Assembly (NCBI RefSeq): GCF_024105735.1 | Contig: NZ_JAAAML010000001.1 | Span: 1,497,809-1,561,808, forward strand | DNA: 64,000 nt | Reading direction: 5' to 3' | Source: Parahoeflea alexandrii | GTDB lineage: Bacteria; Pseudomonadota; Alphaproteobacteria; Rhizobiales; Rhizobiaceae | Part shown: positions 18,213 through 27,488 of the stretch, piece after piece | Position numbering within the stretch: the stretch's first letter is position 1 | Layout: the number at the start of each line of letters is the position of its first letter | Position numbers and translations under genes: made by a program | The notes under the pieces: model-generated | The model's input: only the letters and a program-made list of their open reading frames with translations | Database searches by the model: none | Told to the model about the DNA's origin: nothing

Positions 18213-18533
18213 ATGACCAAGATCACCCTCGTCGCTTTTGACGGAACGCGTTTCGATGTTGATGCCGAGAACGGCTCGACTGTGATGGAGAACGCGATCC
18301 GCAACTCTGTTCCAGGCATCGAAGCCGAGTGTGGCGGGGCGTGCGCCTGCGCGACCTGCCATGTCTATGTCGATGACGTCTGGGCCGAGACCGTGGGCGC
18401 GCCCGAGGCGATGGAAGAAGACATGCTGGACTTCGCCTTCGATGTGCGTCCGACCTCGCGGCTCTCGTGCCAGATCAAGGTGCGTGACGAACTCGACGGT
18501 CTGGTGGTGCATGTGCCCGAGCGGCAGGCCTGA
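18213..18533 (+). CDS. Adrenodoxin-type [2Fe-2S] ferredoxin
   Basis: Electron carrier of 106 residues. The cluster ligands are Cys40, Cys46, Cys49 and Cys86 in the C-x5-C-x2-C ... C spacing of vertebrate/bacterial adrenodoxin-type ferredoxins, with ACATCHVYV around the second and third. The start at ATG 18213 was chosen over an ATG five codons upstream as AGAGG lies at the right distance. It is followed after 27 bases by a ferredoxin-NADP reductase gene, so the two probably form a redox pair fed by NADPH, delivering electrons to an oxygenase, P450 or Fe-S assembly system elsewhere; the final acceptor is not visible. Confidence 0.93.
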   Translation: MTKITLVAFDGTRFDVDAENGSTVMENAIRNSVPGIEAECGGACACATCHVYVDDVWAETVGAPEAMEEDMLDFAFDVRPTSRLSCQIKVRDELDGLVVHVPERQA

Positions 18534-19586
<1,053 letters not shown>

Positions 19587-19619
19587 GACACAGGCCCAGC
19601 GCAGCATTCCCGGAAAAAC

Positions 19620-19758
19620 CGCAAAAAGAGCCCCGCTTTCCCGTTACGGCAAAGCGGGGCCAATGGGCGCTCAGGTATCAAACCTGACGAGGGAGGACCG
19701 TCAGGTGACATCCATGCGCCGGGGAACCCGAATCAAATGCTGAAAACTGCCCCTTAAG
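19620..19758 (-). ncRNA. Candidate trans-acting small RNA with anti-Shine-Dalgarno loop
   Basis: In the 493-base gap between the reductase and DUF922 genes, the minus strand holds a compact RNA-like unit. A TATAAG -10-like box (19770-19765) could start a transcript near 19758. About 50 bases later comes a perfect 8-bp hairpin, ACCTGACG/CGTCAGGT (19706-19699 and 19689-19682), whose nine-base loop contains CCTCCC, the complement of a Shine-Dalgarno sequence. The 3' arm can instead pair with the next ACCTGA (19676-19671), giving an alternative hairpin. The unit ends in a strong intrinsic terminator. The layout recalls rhizobial AbcR/NfeR-type regulators with CU-rich loops, but I cannot assign a family. 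No clear -35 box. Confidence 0.5.
19622..19660 (-). terminator. Intrinsic terminator, minus strand
   Basis: GCCCCGCTTT (19660-19651) and AAAGCGGGGC (19639-19630) form a perfect 10-bp stem on the minus strand followed by CTCTTTTT and, nine bases on, a second T run. On the plus strand no T run follows, so it works for leftward transcription. It is 420 bases past the DUF922 stop, too far to be its obvious terminator, which supports a separate small transcript. Confidence 0.8.
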
Positions 19759-20079
19759 CACACTCTTATACAATGAAGCTTGTGCGAATATTGGAAGTAA
19801 TGCCCGGTGGAAACTTGGGGTGCGCCTTAGTTGGCGAGATGTTCAGCGTTAATCTTAGTCCATATAGTGGAACTGTTTGGTCTTCGGCGAAGCTTAGTTG
19901 AGCGAGAGTTGCCGCAAACGCGCCTTTGCTGTGCCAGACAGCTCTTGCGCGCGTCGTTTCACTTTGCCGATTGTTGATGCCGAAAAGCTTCCCTTATGGA
20001 AGCGGGGGGATTCCTGTCCGCTTCAGGCGTCGATGCCGGACCGCCGGCAAACCGGGTGCTTCTTGCCGCGAACCAGGGG

Positions 20080-20697
20080 TCAGCTGCGGTTGTTCTGCTT
20101 GGCTGCCTTGAAACGCAGCATTCTGAGCATGCGGCGTTCGAAGCTTGCGGCTTCGACCCGGTCGAACCTCTGCTGGTCGGCGGCGTGTTCCTCGATGATC
20201 CGCTTGCTGGTCGCGTCGACCTTGGCTTCCATCCGCTGGCAGTTGCGCTCGGGATGCAGCGCTTCAAGCGTCTTTTCGAGCTTGCGGGCATACTGCCGGG
20301 CGATTTCGGCGTGGCGCTCCTCGTGGCGCTTGATGTCGGACGACAGCGTGTCCCAGACCAGCACGGTTTCGCGGTTGGCGCGATTGCGGTCAGTCCAACG
20401 CGGCAGGGTGAGATGGGTCTCGAGCGTCACCTTGGCGTCGAGCACGCGGCATCTGCCGTCTGAATTCCTGTAGTCGACCGATCCGCCGAGTTTGATCTTG
20501 GTGGCCCCGGGATGGCGGATGCCGGTTTCCGCCAGCATCGGTCCGTGTTTGGACAGTTCGCGCTCGAGATCGGCCCCGGTCAGCCCGGAGATGTTGAAGT
20601 AGGAATAGGTCTTCTTGATCAGCGGTGCAGACGCCACCGCGATGGCGGATGCGCACAGCAATGTCAGGGCGGTGACAGTGGTGCCCAGGCGGCGCAT
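20080..20697 (-). CDS. DUF922 family putative Zn-dependent periplasmic protease
   Basis: 205 residues with an N-terminal signal peptide (MRRLGTTVTALTLLCASAIAVASA). The mature protein matches DUF922: a strand-rich N-terminal part beginning with TYSYFNISG and a helix with HEERH near residue 124, the HExxH-type zinc site that gives the family its protease label. No substrate is known and activity is predicted from the motif only. The C-terminus is rich in Arg/Lys. It is divergent from folP; 54 bases separate the starts. Confidence 0.85.
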   Translation of the reverse strand: MRRLGTTVTALTLLCASAIAVASAPLIKKTYSYFNISGLTGADLERELSKHGPMLAETGIRHPGATKIKLGGSVDYRNSDGRCRVLDAKVTLETHLTLPRWTDRNRANRETVLVWDTLSSDIKRHEERHAEIARQYARKLEKTLEALHPERNCQRMEAKVDATSKRIIEEHAADQQRFDRVEAASFERRMLRMLRFKAAKQNNRS

Positions 20698-20751
20698 TGC
20701 AGACTCCCGTTAACAAACACGAAGCCCGAACTTGCGTCATGGAGCGGGCTC

Positions 20752-21681
20752 ATGCAACAGGAAGCGCAAGCCAATTTGCCACAGGTGACAGGATCCTTCC
20801 CCATGCAACTGCCGCCGGACTCCGTGTTTGACCCGAACATTCTGCGCCTTGGCCGCGACCGGGTGATCGGCCTTGGTCCCCGGGCGCGAGTGATGGGCAT
20901 TGTCAACGTGACGCCGGATTCATTCTCCGATGGAGGGCTGCACGCTGATCCGCGCGTCGCCGTCGAGGCGGCGCTGGCGATGGTCGGGGAGGGGGCCGAT
21001 ATCGTCGATATCGGTGGCGAATCGACCCGGCCCGGCGCAGATCCTGTAAGCGCACTGGAAGAGCAGCGCAGGGTGCTGCCGGTGATCGAGGCGCTGGCCG
21101 GGCATGACGATGTGCTGATTTCGGTCGACACCTGGCGCGCCGAGACCGCGCGGCTGGCGCTCGCCGCCGGGGCGCACATGATCAACGATGTCTGGGGGCT
21201 GCAGCGCGAGCCCGCGATGGCGCAGGTTGCCGCCGAGGCCGGCGCCGCGGTGGCGATCATGCATACCGGCCGCGAACGTGAGTGTCTGCCCGATCTCGTC
21301 GAAGACCAGTTCTTCTGGTTCGCCACGTCGCTGGAGATTGCGCGGAAGGCGGGGATCGAAGACGACAGGATCCTGCTTGATCCGGGGTTCGGCTTTGGCA
21401 AGGACGCGGATGACAATCTCGAACTGATGGCGCGGTTTGCGGAACTGCATGCGCTCGGCCTGCCGCTGCTTGCGGGGACCTCGCGCAAGCGCTTCATCGG
21501 CGGGCTGACGGGGCGAGAGGCAGCGGACCGCGATGTCGGGACCGTTGCGACCAGCGTCGCGCTCAGGCTCGCCGGTGCCGCGATGTTTCGGGTACACAAT
21601 GTGGCATTCAACAAGGACGGGCTTGCGGTCGCCGACGCGATGGTTCAAAGCAGCCGCAAAAAGGAACCCGGCCATGGCTGA
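20752..21681 (+). CDS. folP: Dihydropteroate synthase
   Basis: Condenses p-aminobenzoate with dihydropterin pyrophosphate in folate synthesis; the sulfonamide target. From ATG 20752 (GGAG seven bases upstream) the protein has 309 residues; ATG 20803 would give 292 and is also possible. Signature motifs: MGIVNVTPDSFSDGG at the first strand, DIGGESTRPGA, SVDTWRAE, INDVWGLQ, LDPGFGFGKD and the C-terminal GTSRKRF. First of a folP-folB-folK operon with overlapping ends (8 bases with folB). Confidence 0.96.
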   Translation: MQQEAQANLPQVTGSFPMQLPPDSVFDPNILRLGRDRVIGLGPRARVMGIVNVTPDSFSDGGLHADPRVAVEAALAMVGEGADIVDIGGESTRPGADPVSALEEQRRVLPVIEALAGHDDVLISVDTWRAETARLALAAGAHMINDVWGLQREPAMAQVAAEAGAAVAIMHTGRERECLPDLVEDQFFWFATSLEIARKAGIEDDRILLDPGFGFGKDADDNLELMARFAELHALGLPLLAGTSRKRFIGGLTGREAADRDVGTVATSVALRLAGAAMFRVHNVAFNKDGLAVADAMVQSSRKKEPGHG

Positions 21682-22042
21682 CAGTTACACAATCCGCCTT
21701 GCCAATTGCGCATTCTTCGCCCGCCACGGCGTGCATGACGAGGAGGAGTTCCTCGGCCAGCGCTTCTTCGTCGACGCCGAGCTGGAAGTCGATCCGGGCG
21801 ATTCGCTTCAAACCGACGACATCGAGGGCACGGTACATTACGGTATCGCGTTCAAGGTGATCGAGGACATCGTCACCGGCAAGCGGCGCTACCTTATCGA
21901 GGCGCTGGCGATGGACATCGCTAGGGCGCTGACGGCGCGGTTTGCACAGATCCGTCTGGCCCGGATCACGGTGCGCAAGCCGAGCGCTGCGGTTCCGGGC
22001 ATCCTCGACCATGTTGAAGTGACGGTCGAGCATCGTGCCTGA
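21674..22042 (+). CDS. folB: Dihydroneopterin aldolase
   Basis: Second enzyme of the local folate cluster: cleaves dihydroneopterin to 6-hydroxymethyl-dihydropterin and glycolaldehyde. 122 residues, the usual length. Visible motifs: ARHGVHDEEEFLGQRFFVD near the start, with the catalytic-site Glu, VHYGIAFKVI (the Tyr that binds pterin), a central helix and a KP segment (RKPSAAVPGILDHVEV) near the end. Its ATG lies inside the end of folP and its stop overlaps the folK GTG, so the three are coupled. The long open frame upstream in the same frame is a shadow of folP. Confidence 0.95.
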   Translation: MADSYTIRLANCAFFARHGVHDEEEFLGQRFFVDAELEVDPGDSLQTDDIEGTVHYGIAFKVIEDIVTGKRRYLIEALAMDIARALTARFAQIRLARITVRKPSAAVPGILDHVEVTVEHRA

Positions 22043-22556
22043 GGTGAAGAAGGTCATTGCGGCGATCGGGCTCGGCGGCAACATCGGCAATCCGCGCCGG
22101 ACCATGGCGCGGGCGCTCAAGCTGCTTGATGCGCGCGACGACGTTTCGATCCGCACCGTGTCACGGCTTTACCGGACGCCGCCCTGGGGCAAGACCGACC
22201 AGGAATGGTTCCACAACGCCTGCGCGCTGGTGGAGACGACCCTCGATCCGCACGAGTTGCTCAGGGTATGCCTTGATATCGAATTGCAGCTTGACCGTGT
22301 GCGGACCGACCGCTGGGGGCCGCGGACGATCGATCTCGACGTTCTGCTGCATGGCGATTTTCTCTCAGACCATACCGATCTGACGGTCCCGCATCCGCGG
22401 ATGACCGAGCGCGCCTTCGTGATGGTGCCGCTGGCCGACATCGCGCCGCGGGCCGTGGTCAATCTGCAGAGCGTGGCCGACTGGTCGAGCGAGGTGGATT
22501 CCGAAGGGATCGAGGCGCTGACCCGCACCGGCGACTGGTGGCGGGACGAGGCTTAG
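22035..22556 (+). CDS. folK: 2-amino-4-hydroxy-6-hydroxymethyldihydropteridine pyrophosphokinase
   Basis: Transfers pyrophosphate from ATP to 6-hydroxymethyl-dihydropterin, giving the folP substrate. 173 residues from GTG 22035, which overlaps the folB stop. Key elements: GLGGNIGNPRRTM at the start, SRLYRTPPWG, the metal/ATP segment DRWGPRTIDLDVL (two Asp bind Mg) and VPHPRMTERAFVMVPL. Same length as other HPPKs. Together with folP and folB it provides three consecutive steps from dihydroneopterin to dihydropteroate. Confidence 0.95.
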   Translation: MPEVKKVIAAIGLGGNIGNPRRTMARALKLLDARDDVSIRTVSRLYRTPPWGKTDQEWFHNACALVETTLDPHELLRVCLDIELQLDRVRTDRWGPRTIDLDVLLHGDFLSDHTDLTVPHPRMTERAFVMVPLADIAPRAVVNLQSVADWSSEVDSEGIEALTRTGDWWRDEA

Positions 22557-22571
22557 GCCGGCAGGCTGGCT

Positions 22572-23111
22572 TCAGCGCAGGATGCCGGAGGCAACTTTGC
22601 GGGCGCCGCGCTTGAGGGTCATGCCGATCACCGGGACCATTTCCTGTCCGACCTTGACGGAAATGGTGACGTTCATGGTTTCCTCGTCGTGGAGGCGGGC
22701 GATCATGGCGCCGTCGAGCGTTTTGCGGTTGATCGCCATGACGGCGCGGTCGCGGCTGATCTTGCCCGAAACGATGTCGAGGCCGTCGCCGGCGGAGCCG
22801 TCAAGAAAGCGGCCGGTATAGGTCTTGCCCTTGCGGGTGATCAGCGCCGACATTTTCTGGTTGAAGACGCCGACACGGCAGTGACCGTCAAGCGAAATGC
22901 CCGCGGCGCTGCCCTGAACCGGGTCGCCGCTCAGATTGCAGACGAATTTCGTCCCCTTGTATTTCCCGGCGACGATTTCGCCCGGGCCCTTCCACTCGCC
23001 GGCCACGGATTCGAAGAAGACCGTATCCTTGTCGCGTGCGACAGAGGGCGAGGCGGGGGAGAGGATGATTGCCGCAAGACAAAGCGGGATGATGCGAAAC
23101 TTGGAGAACAT
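22572..23111 (-). CDS. Secreted protein of unknown function
   Basis: 179 residues from ATG 23111, with AGGTG just upstream. N-terminal signal peptide MFSKFRIIPLCLAAIILSPASPSVA, then a strand-rich domain that includes GEWKGPGEIVAGKYKGTKFVCNL and a later YTGRFLDGSAGDGLDIVSG stretch; this looks like a small beta-barrel/lipocalin-like fold with two Cys. Orthologue-like proteins are common in rhizobia without a known role. The upstream frame extension (to 23309) was discarded as it would bury the signal peptide. Convergent with folK. Confidence 0.75.
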   Translation of the reverse strand: MFSKFRIIPLCLAAIILSPASPSVARDKDTVFFESVAGEWKGPGEIVAGKYKGTKFVCNLSGDPVQGSAAGISLDGHCRVGVFNQKMSALITRKGKTYTGRFLDGSAGDGLDIVSGKISRDRAVMAINRKTLDGAMIARLHDEETMNVTISVKVGQEMVPVIGMTLKRGARKVASGILR

Positions 23112-23208
23112 GGTCACACCTGTTGCGGCTGGAGACGAGGTCTGAAAGTGACCCAGAATGGTTAATGGACCGTAATCGGCGCCGATTAATCCACAGTTTC
23201 GGGGAAAT

Positions 23209-24330
23209 TCATAGCCCGTCGGTGCTTTTTCCGCTGCCCGCCGACTTGCCGGCAAAGCCCGCGATGTCCGACATGAAGTCACCGATGCCGGGGCGCTTGA
23301 GTGCTGCAAACGGCATCGGGCGGCACAGGTCCATCGCCGAGATGCCGATTCTGGCTGTCATCAGCCCGTTGATCACGCCTTCGCCAAGCCGGGCAGAGAG
23401 CTTCGCCGCCATGCCATGGCCGACCACCTGCTGGATCAGGCTGTCGCCGGCGGCGATGGCGCCGGTCACGGCCAGATGGGCGATGACATCGCGGAACAGA
23501 CGGATCATGCCGATGGCGCCCGGCCGTCCACCGTAAAGCTCGGCCATGGCGCGGATCAGGCGGATGGCCTCGAAGCCGACATAGGCGAGATCGACGAAGG
23601 CGCGCGGGCTGACCGCGGTGACGACGGACACCCGGCGGGCCGCGTTGACGGTGAGTTGCCGGGCCTGGCGGTCGAGAGGCGTCATCAGCTCGCGTTCGGC
23701 AAAGGCCAGATAGTGCGGGCCGTCAATGATCTCGTCATCGAGCGCCTCGAGGTTCTTCCGGCCCCGAGCCGAGAGCGGATTGACGGCGATCAGCGCCGAG
23801 ACTTCGCCTGCAAGCGCGCGGGCCTCCTTCGGTGTCGCCGACCGGGACTTTGCCGCGACGGCCTCACGCAGATGCGCGACCTTGGCCAGGCGGCGGATGC
23901 CGATGATCTCACGGATGATCAGCGCCAGCAGCGCCACGGCGGCAATGGCTGCTGCCGCAATCGCGGCCCAGCCGAGCCAGGGAATGCGCTCGAACAGGTC
24001 GCGGATCAGAGCGTCCGTCCAGATGCCCAAGGCCAGGGCCAGAAGGAAGCCGAGGCTGGCCAGAAGGATCTTGCCCGGTGTCATCCGGCGGCGGCGGGGT
24101 TTTGCGGGTGGCGGGGTCAGGCCGTCAAGCTCTTCCGGCTGCGACAGGAACGGGTCGTCTTCCTCCATCGTCATGGAAACCGTGACGGGGATGGCCGCAG
24201 GCTTGCGCGGTTTTTGCTTTGTCCGGGGCTCTTCGCCGGATGGTGCGGAAGCTGTCTTGCCTTCCGGCTCATCCACCCTGAAGGACCGTGGCTTGCGGGT
24301 GGGGGAATTGGCGTCATTGCCGGTGGTCAT
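23209..24330 (-). CDS. UPF0283/TIGR01620 membrane protein (YcjF-like)
   Basis: 373 residues. The first ~95 are polar, Pro- and charge-rich; two membrane helices follow at about 98-120 and 125-148; then an alpha-helical domain of the DUF697 type up to about 350. This is the YcjF/TIGR01620 family that always travels with ycjX. Here its ATG overlaps the ycjX stop by four bases (ATGA), so the two are one operon. In E. coli ycjX-ycjF belong to the phage-shock regulon; their job is not settled, but a membrane-stress role of the pair is likely. Confidence 0.9.
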   Translation of the reverse strand: MTTGNDANSPTRKPRSFRVDEPEGKTASAPSGEEPRTKQKPRKPAAIPVTVSMTMEEDDPFLSQPEELDGLTPPPAKPRRRRMTPGKILLASLGFLLALALGIWTDALIRDLFERIPWLGWAAIAAAAIAAVALLALIIREIIGIRRLAKVAHLREAVAAKSRSATPKEARALAGEVSALIAVNPLSARGRKNLEALDDEIIDGPHYLAFAERELMTPLDRQARQLTVNAARRVSVVTAVSPRAFVDLAYVGFEAIRLIRAMAELYGGRPGAIGMIRLFRDVIAHLAVTGAIAAGDSLIQQVVGHGMAAKLSARLGEGVINGLMTARIGISAMDLCRPMPFAALKRPGIGDFMSDIAGFAGKSAGSGKSTDGL

Positions 24331-25799
24331 GCCAGGCGGTCTCCCAGGAGATAGTCCAAGGCCCGGTCGAGGCGAATATGCGGCAAGGACAGCTTGATGC
24401 CGTTTTCGGTTTCCTCGATCAGTGGCGGGCGGAAACGGACGATGTTGATGTCGGGCAGCGGTGGTTTGGATGCTGCATCGACCGCCTTGAAAAATGCATC
24501 AGGGTTCTTTGGCAAGTCACCGGGAAAAATGGCCGTTTTGCGCTTGCCGTCGAACAGCTCGCCGCTGATGCGCTCGCCGTCAAGCGGAGTGCCGACGATG
24601 ACGGGAAGCTCTTCGCCATCCTGCCTGACCGTGGCCTCCCGGGTGGCCCGGACCGCCGCCATGGCCAGCACCTCGATATCGGCGCCTGACGACCCGATAT
24701 GGCTCGAGGCGCGCTCGACGATGCGGCGGGCGATGGCTTCGAGCCGGTCGTGGCTTTCATGATGCAGGTGATCGGCCTTGGTGGCCGCGATCAGCACCTT
24801 GTCGATGCGGCGCGAGACCAGGCTGGTCAGCAGGCTGCCGCTGCCGGGGCGGAAGCAGGACAGCACATCCGACAGCGCGCGCTCGAGATCGATGACCGCC
24901 TCATGGCCGGCATTCATCGCCTGCATGGCGTCGATCAGCACGATTTGCCGGTCGAGGCGGGCAACGTGCTCACGGAAGAACGGTTTGACGACGACAGACT
25001 TGTAGCTCTCGTAGCGCCGCTCCATCATCGCCATCAGCGAGCCTTTTGGCGCGGGCGTGTCCGGCAGGTTGGGCAGCGGTGCGAAGGTCAGTGCAGGTGA
25101 TCCGTCGAGATCGCCCGGCATCAGGAACCGGCCCGGTGGAAGCGTCGACAGTGCCCGTTCGTCCTGCTTGCAGGCCCTGAGATAGTTGGTGAAGAGACGG
25201 GCCAGCTCACGCGCATCGGCCTCGTCGGCGGGTTTGTGCGGATCGATGGTGCCGGCCTTCTCGAGCCAGGGCGCAGCCAGATCGGCGCGCACCGGGGACC
25301 GGGCCAGCGAGGCGGCATTGAGCGAGAAGGCGGCGAAATCCTGGCCCAGCAAAGGCAGGTCAAGCAGCCATTCGCCGGGATAGTCGACGATGTCGAGGCA
25401 CAGACGGCCGCCGGAAAAGAAACGGTTCCAGCCGCTGGCCGATTCATACTCGACGACCAGCCGCAATTCCGAGATGGCGCGGGTGGAGTCGGGCCAGATG
25501 CGATCGCTGATCATGCGGGCGGCGTGATCCTCGTATTGAAACCGCGGCACCGCGTCGTCGGGCTGGGGCTCGAGAAAGGAGCGCGCCAGCCTGCCGGAAT
25601 GGGCAGCCTCGAACATCGGCAGGCGGCCGCCATGCAGCAGGTTGTGCACAAGTGCCGTGATGAAAACGGTCTTGCCGGCCCGGGACAACCCGGTAACGCC
25701 CAGTCTCAGCGTTGGCTGGATCAGATTGCTTGCCCGGTCCGCGAGCGTGTCAAAGGCAATCAGGGCCTCGTCGGTGAAACTGGTTATGGGCGATGACAC
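24327..25799 (-). CDS. YcjX-family P-loop NTPase (DUF463)
   Basis: 490 residues from GTG 25799, with GGAG about a dozen bases upstream. The P-loop GLSRAGKTVFITALVHNLL lies near residues 36-54, DIVDYPGEWLLDLP serves as a G3-like DxxG-type element near 136, and a later AATKADH is a G4-like NKxD equivalent. Length and motifs fit the YcjX family of Ras-like GTP-binding proteins. It is the first gene of the ycjX-TIGR01620 operon. Confidence 0.92.
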   Translation of the reverse strand: MSSPITSFTDEALIAFDTLADRASNLIQPTLRLGVTGLSRAGKTVFITALVHNLLHGGRLPMFEAAHSGRLARSFLEPQPDDAVPRFQYEDHAARMISDRIWPDSTRAISELRLVVEYESASGWNRFFSGGRLCLDIVDYPGEWLLDLPLLGQDFAAFSLNAASLARSPVRADLAAPWLEKAGTIDPHKPADEADARELARLFTNYLRACKQDERALSTLPPGRFLMPGDLDGSPALTFAPLPNLPDTPAPKGSLMAMMERRYESYKSVVVKPFFREHVARLDRQIVLIDAMQAMNAGHEAVIDLERALSDVLSCFRPGSGSLLTSLVSRRIDKVLIAATKADHLHHESHDRLEAIARRIVERASSHIGSSGADIEVLAMAAVRATREATVRQDGEELPVIVGTPLDGERISGELFDGKRKTAIFPGDLPKNPDAFFKAVDAASKPPLPDINIVRFRPPLIEETENGIKLSLPHIRLDRALDYLLGDRLA

Positions 25800-25930
25800 G
25801 TTGGAAACTGCTCCGAATTGCTTTTATCGATATAGGAGATGGCCCGGTCGATTAAAAGCACGCAAGGCAATTGCGATGCTGCCGCGTTGGGACGCTCGGG
25901 AGCGGTGAAAGCCGGGGCAGGCCTCGACCG

Positions 25931-26464
25931 TCAGGCGTCGACCGGGGAGAGCCGGCCGACGAAGCTCGCGCCGCCGCGCACGGCGTTGACGCCCCTTTGC
26001 CCGCAATCGACGATCAGCAGCCCGGCGGTGGGAAAGCCAGAGCCAAGCGCTGTCTCGAAGCTTGCCGGATCGTCCTGCAGCAGGGCCTGGGCGGTGTCCT
26101 CAAGCATCGGATTGTGGCCGATGATCATCAGTGAGCGGATGGTGTCGTTGCCGGCCGCGGCGATCAGGTCGAGATAGGCGTCATGATTGGCCGCATAGAG
26201 CGCGTCGGAGTACTCGACCTTCAGATTGGCACCCGTGCTGGCATTCAGGATCTCGAATGTCTCCATACAGCGGCGGGCGTTGGAGCAGTGTACGAGATCG
26301 GGTTCAAATCCGTTGACCGAGATGGCGGCGGCGAGGCGGGCGGCTTCCTCGCGGCCCCGCTCGTCCAGCGGCCGGTCGAAATCGCGCATGCCCGGAAGCC
26401 CCCATGCCGCGTGGGCGTGGCGGACCAGGAAAACACGCAGATTCGTATCGGGTGCCGGGCTCAT
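25931..26464 (-). CDS. SixA-type histidine phosphatase family protein
   Basis: 177 residues. The phosphatase RHG motif appears as VRHAHA near residue 15, followed by RPLDERGREEAARLA, the SNARRCMETFEIL helix and a second catalytic His in IIGHNPMLEDTA. This is the short branch of the histidine phosphatase superfamily that includes SixA, a phospho-His phosphatase acting on Hpt-type or PTS phosphoproteins. The real substrate here is not known. Monocistronic, between ycjX and dksA; the 292-base gap toward dksA carries a TTGACA word at 26654-26659 but no good -10. Confidence 0.88.
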   Translation of the reverse strand: MSPAPDTNLRVFLVRHAHAAWGLPGMRDFDRPLDERGREEAARLAAAISVNGFEPDLVHCSNARRCMETFEILNASTGANLKVEYSDALYAANHDAYLDLIAAAGNDTIRSLMIIGHNPMLEDTAQALLQDDPASFETALGSGFPTAGLLIVDCGQRGVNAVRGGASFVGRLSPVDA

Positions 26465-26756
26465 CTTGTGAATGTAGCTATTTGCGGCGGTGCTTCAATT
26501 GACCAAAAGCACAAAGTGCACTGCAGCATTCATCGCGTCTGGCCGGATGTAGCCCGACCGCTCGCGTCAGTTGGCTCGATTTCACCGAATCGCGACCGGA
26601 TTTCGGGGCTTTTCAGGCGTAAAAGCTGGTTTTTTTCATCGCATTGGCACAGTTTGACAGTTCAATGAAATTGCCGTGAAACGCTACTTTACCGCTTGTA
26701 CCAATGCCCCCGTCTGGCTATACACCCCCCGGAATGGCTTAGCCGGGAGAATCGTC

Positions 26757-27176
26757 ATGAGTGAAGACTTCGATTTTTCCTCTTATGTGCCCTCGGATGA
26801 CGAGGATTTCATGAACGCCAAGCAGAAGGCCTATTTCCGGGCCAAGCTGATTGACTGGCGGAATGACATTCTCAAGGAGGCTCGCGAGACGCTTGACCAT
26901 CTCGCGGAGGAAAGTGCCAACCACCCTGATGTGGCCGATCGCGCATCGTCCGAGACGGATCGCGCCATTGAATTGCGGGCGCGCGACCGTCAACGCAAAC
27001 TGATCGGCAAGATCGATGCGGCTCTGGCGCGCATCGACGACGGAACCTACGGTTACTGCGAGGAAACCGGCGAGCCGATCAGCCTGAAACGGCTTGACGC
27101 CCGGCCGATCGCCACCTTGTCGATCGAGGCGCAGGAACGCCACGAGCGGCGGGAGAAGGTCTACCGCGACGAGTAA
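26757..27176 (+). CDS. dksA: RNA polymerase-binding protein DksA, zinc-finger-less type
   Basis: Binds the RNA polymerase secondary channel and acts with ppGpp to reset rRNA and amino acid promoters. The 139-residue product has the coiled coil (~20-95, with NHPDVADRASSETDRA at the tip) and the C-terminal GYCEETGEPISLKRLDARPIAT segment. Only the first of the four zinc cysteines remains (Cys101); the other three positions are Thr104, Ser122 and Ala125. This single-Cys form is known in alphaproteobacteria, for example Rhodobacter sphaeroides, and still works. ATG 26757 was chosen over a start 27 codons upstream on family length. An intrinsic terminator follows. Confidence 0.94.
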   Translation: MSEDFDFSSYVPSDDEDFMNAKQKAYFRAKLIDWRNDILKEARETLDHLAEESANHPDVADRASSETDRAIELRARDRQRKLIGKIDAALARIDDGTYGYCEETGEPISLKRLDARPIATLSIEAQERHERREKVYRDE

Positions 27177-27205
27177 TCGGGTTGCGATGGATCGGGACAG
27201 GACTG

Positions 27206-27240
27206 CAAAACCGGCCTTCTGGCCGGTTTTGGCGTTTTTG
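27206..27240 (+). terminator. Intrinsic terminator after dksA
   Basis: AAAACCGGCC and GGCCGGTTTT pair around a TTCT loop, followed by GGCGTTTTT. It lies 30 bases past the dksA stop. Confidence 0.85.
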
Positions 27241-27324
27241 GGCTGCCTTTTCTCGCGATGAGCTTTGAAGCCTGGGAGGTCTCCGAGCTCGGCAGGCGCC
27301 AGCGACAGAATTTTCACGGACGCA

Positions 27325-27353
27325 TTGCTCACATCGGGGTGGGCATCTTATAT
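27325..27353 (+). promoter_or_regulatory. Candidate sigma70-type promoter for the CNNM/CBS gene
   Basis: TTGCTC (27325-27330), 17 bases, then TTATAT (27348-27353), giving a start near 27360 and a leader of about 130 bases before the GTG start. In the leader CCTTGC and GCAAGG can pair. The rest of the 312-base gap between dksA and this gene holds the dksA terminator; I recognise no riboswitch in it. Confidence 0.4.
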
Positions 27354-27488
27354 CGACGGGGTCGACGTCCTTGCGCCTGGTGAGTAATCATTCCCATGCA
27401 AGGATGGGAGGATTGGCCGGCTCATCGGCATCCCGGAGTCCGGCGCTGTTGCGTTGCCGGACATCCAGACCCAATCAATGGACCTCGC

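Noticed and set aside
27240-27488. Possible riboswitch in the leader of the CNNM/CBS gene
   Set aside because: Only a short CCTTGC/GCAAGG pairing is visible; no Mg2+ or other known riboswitch core was recognised.
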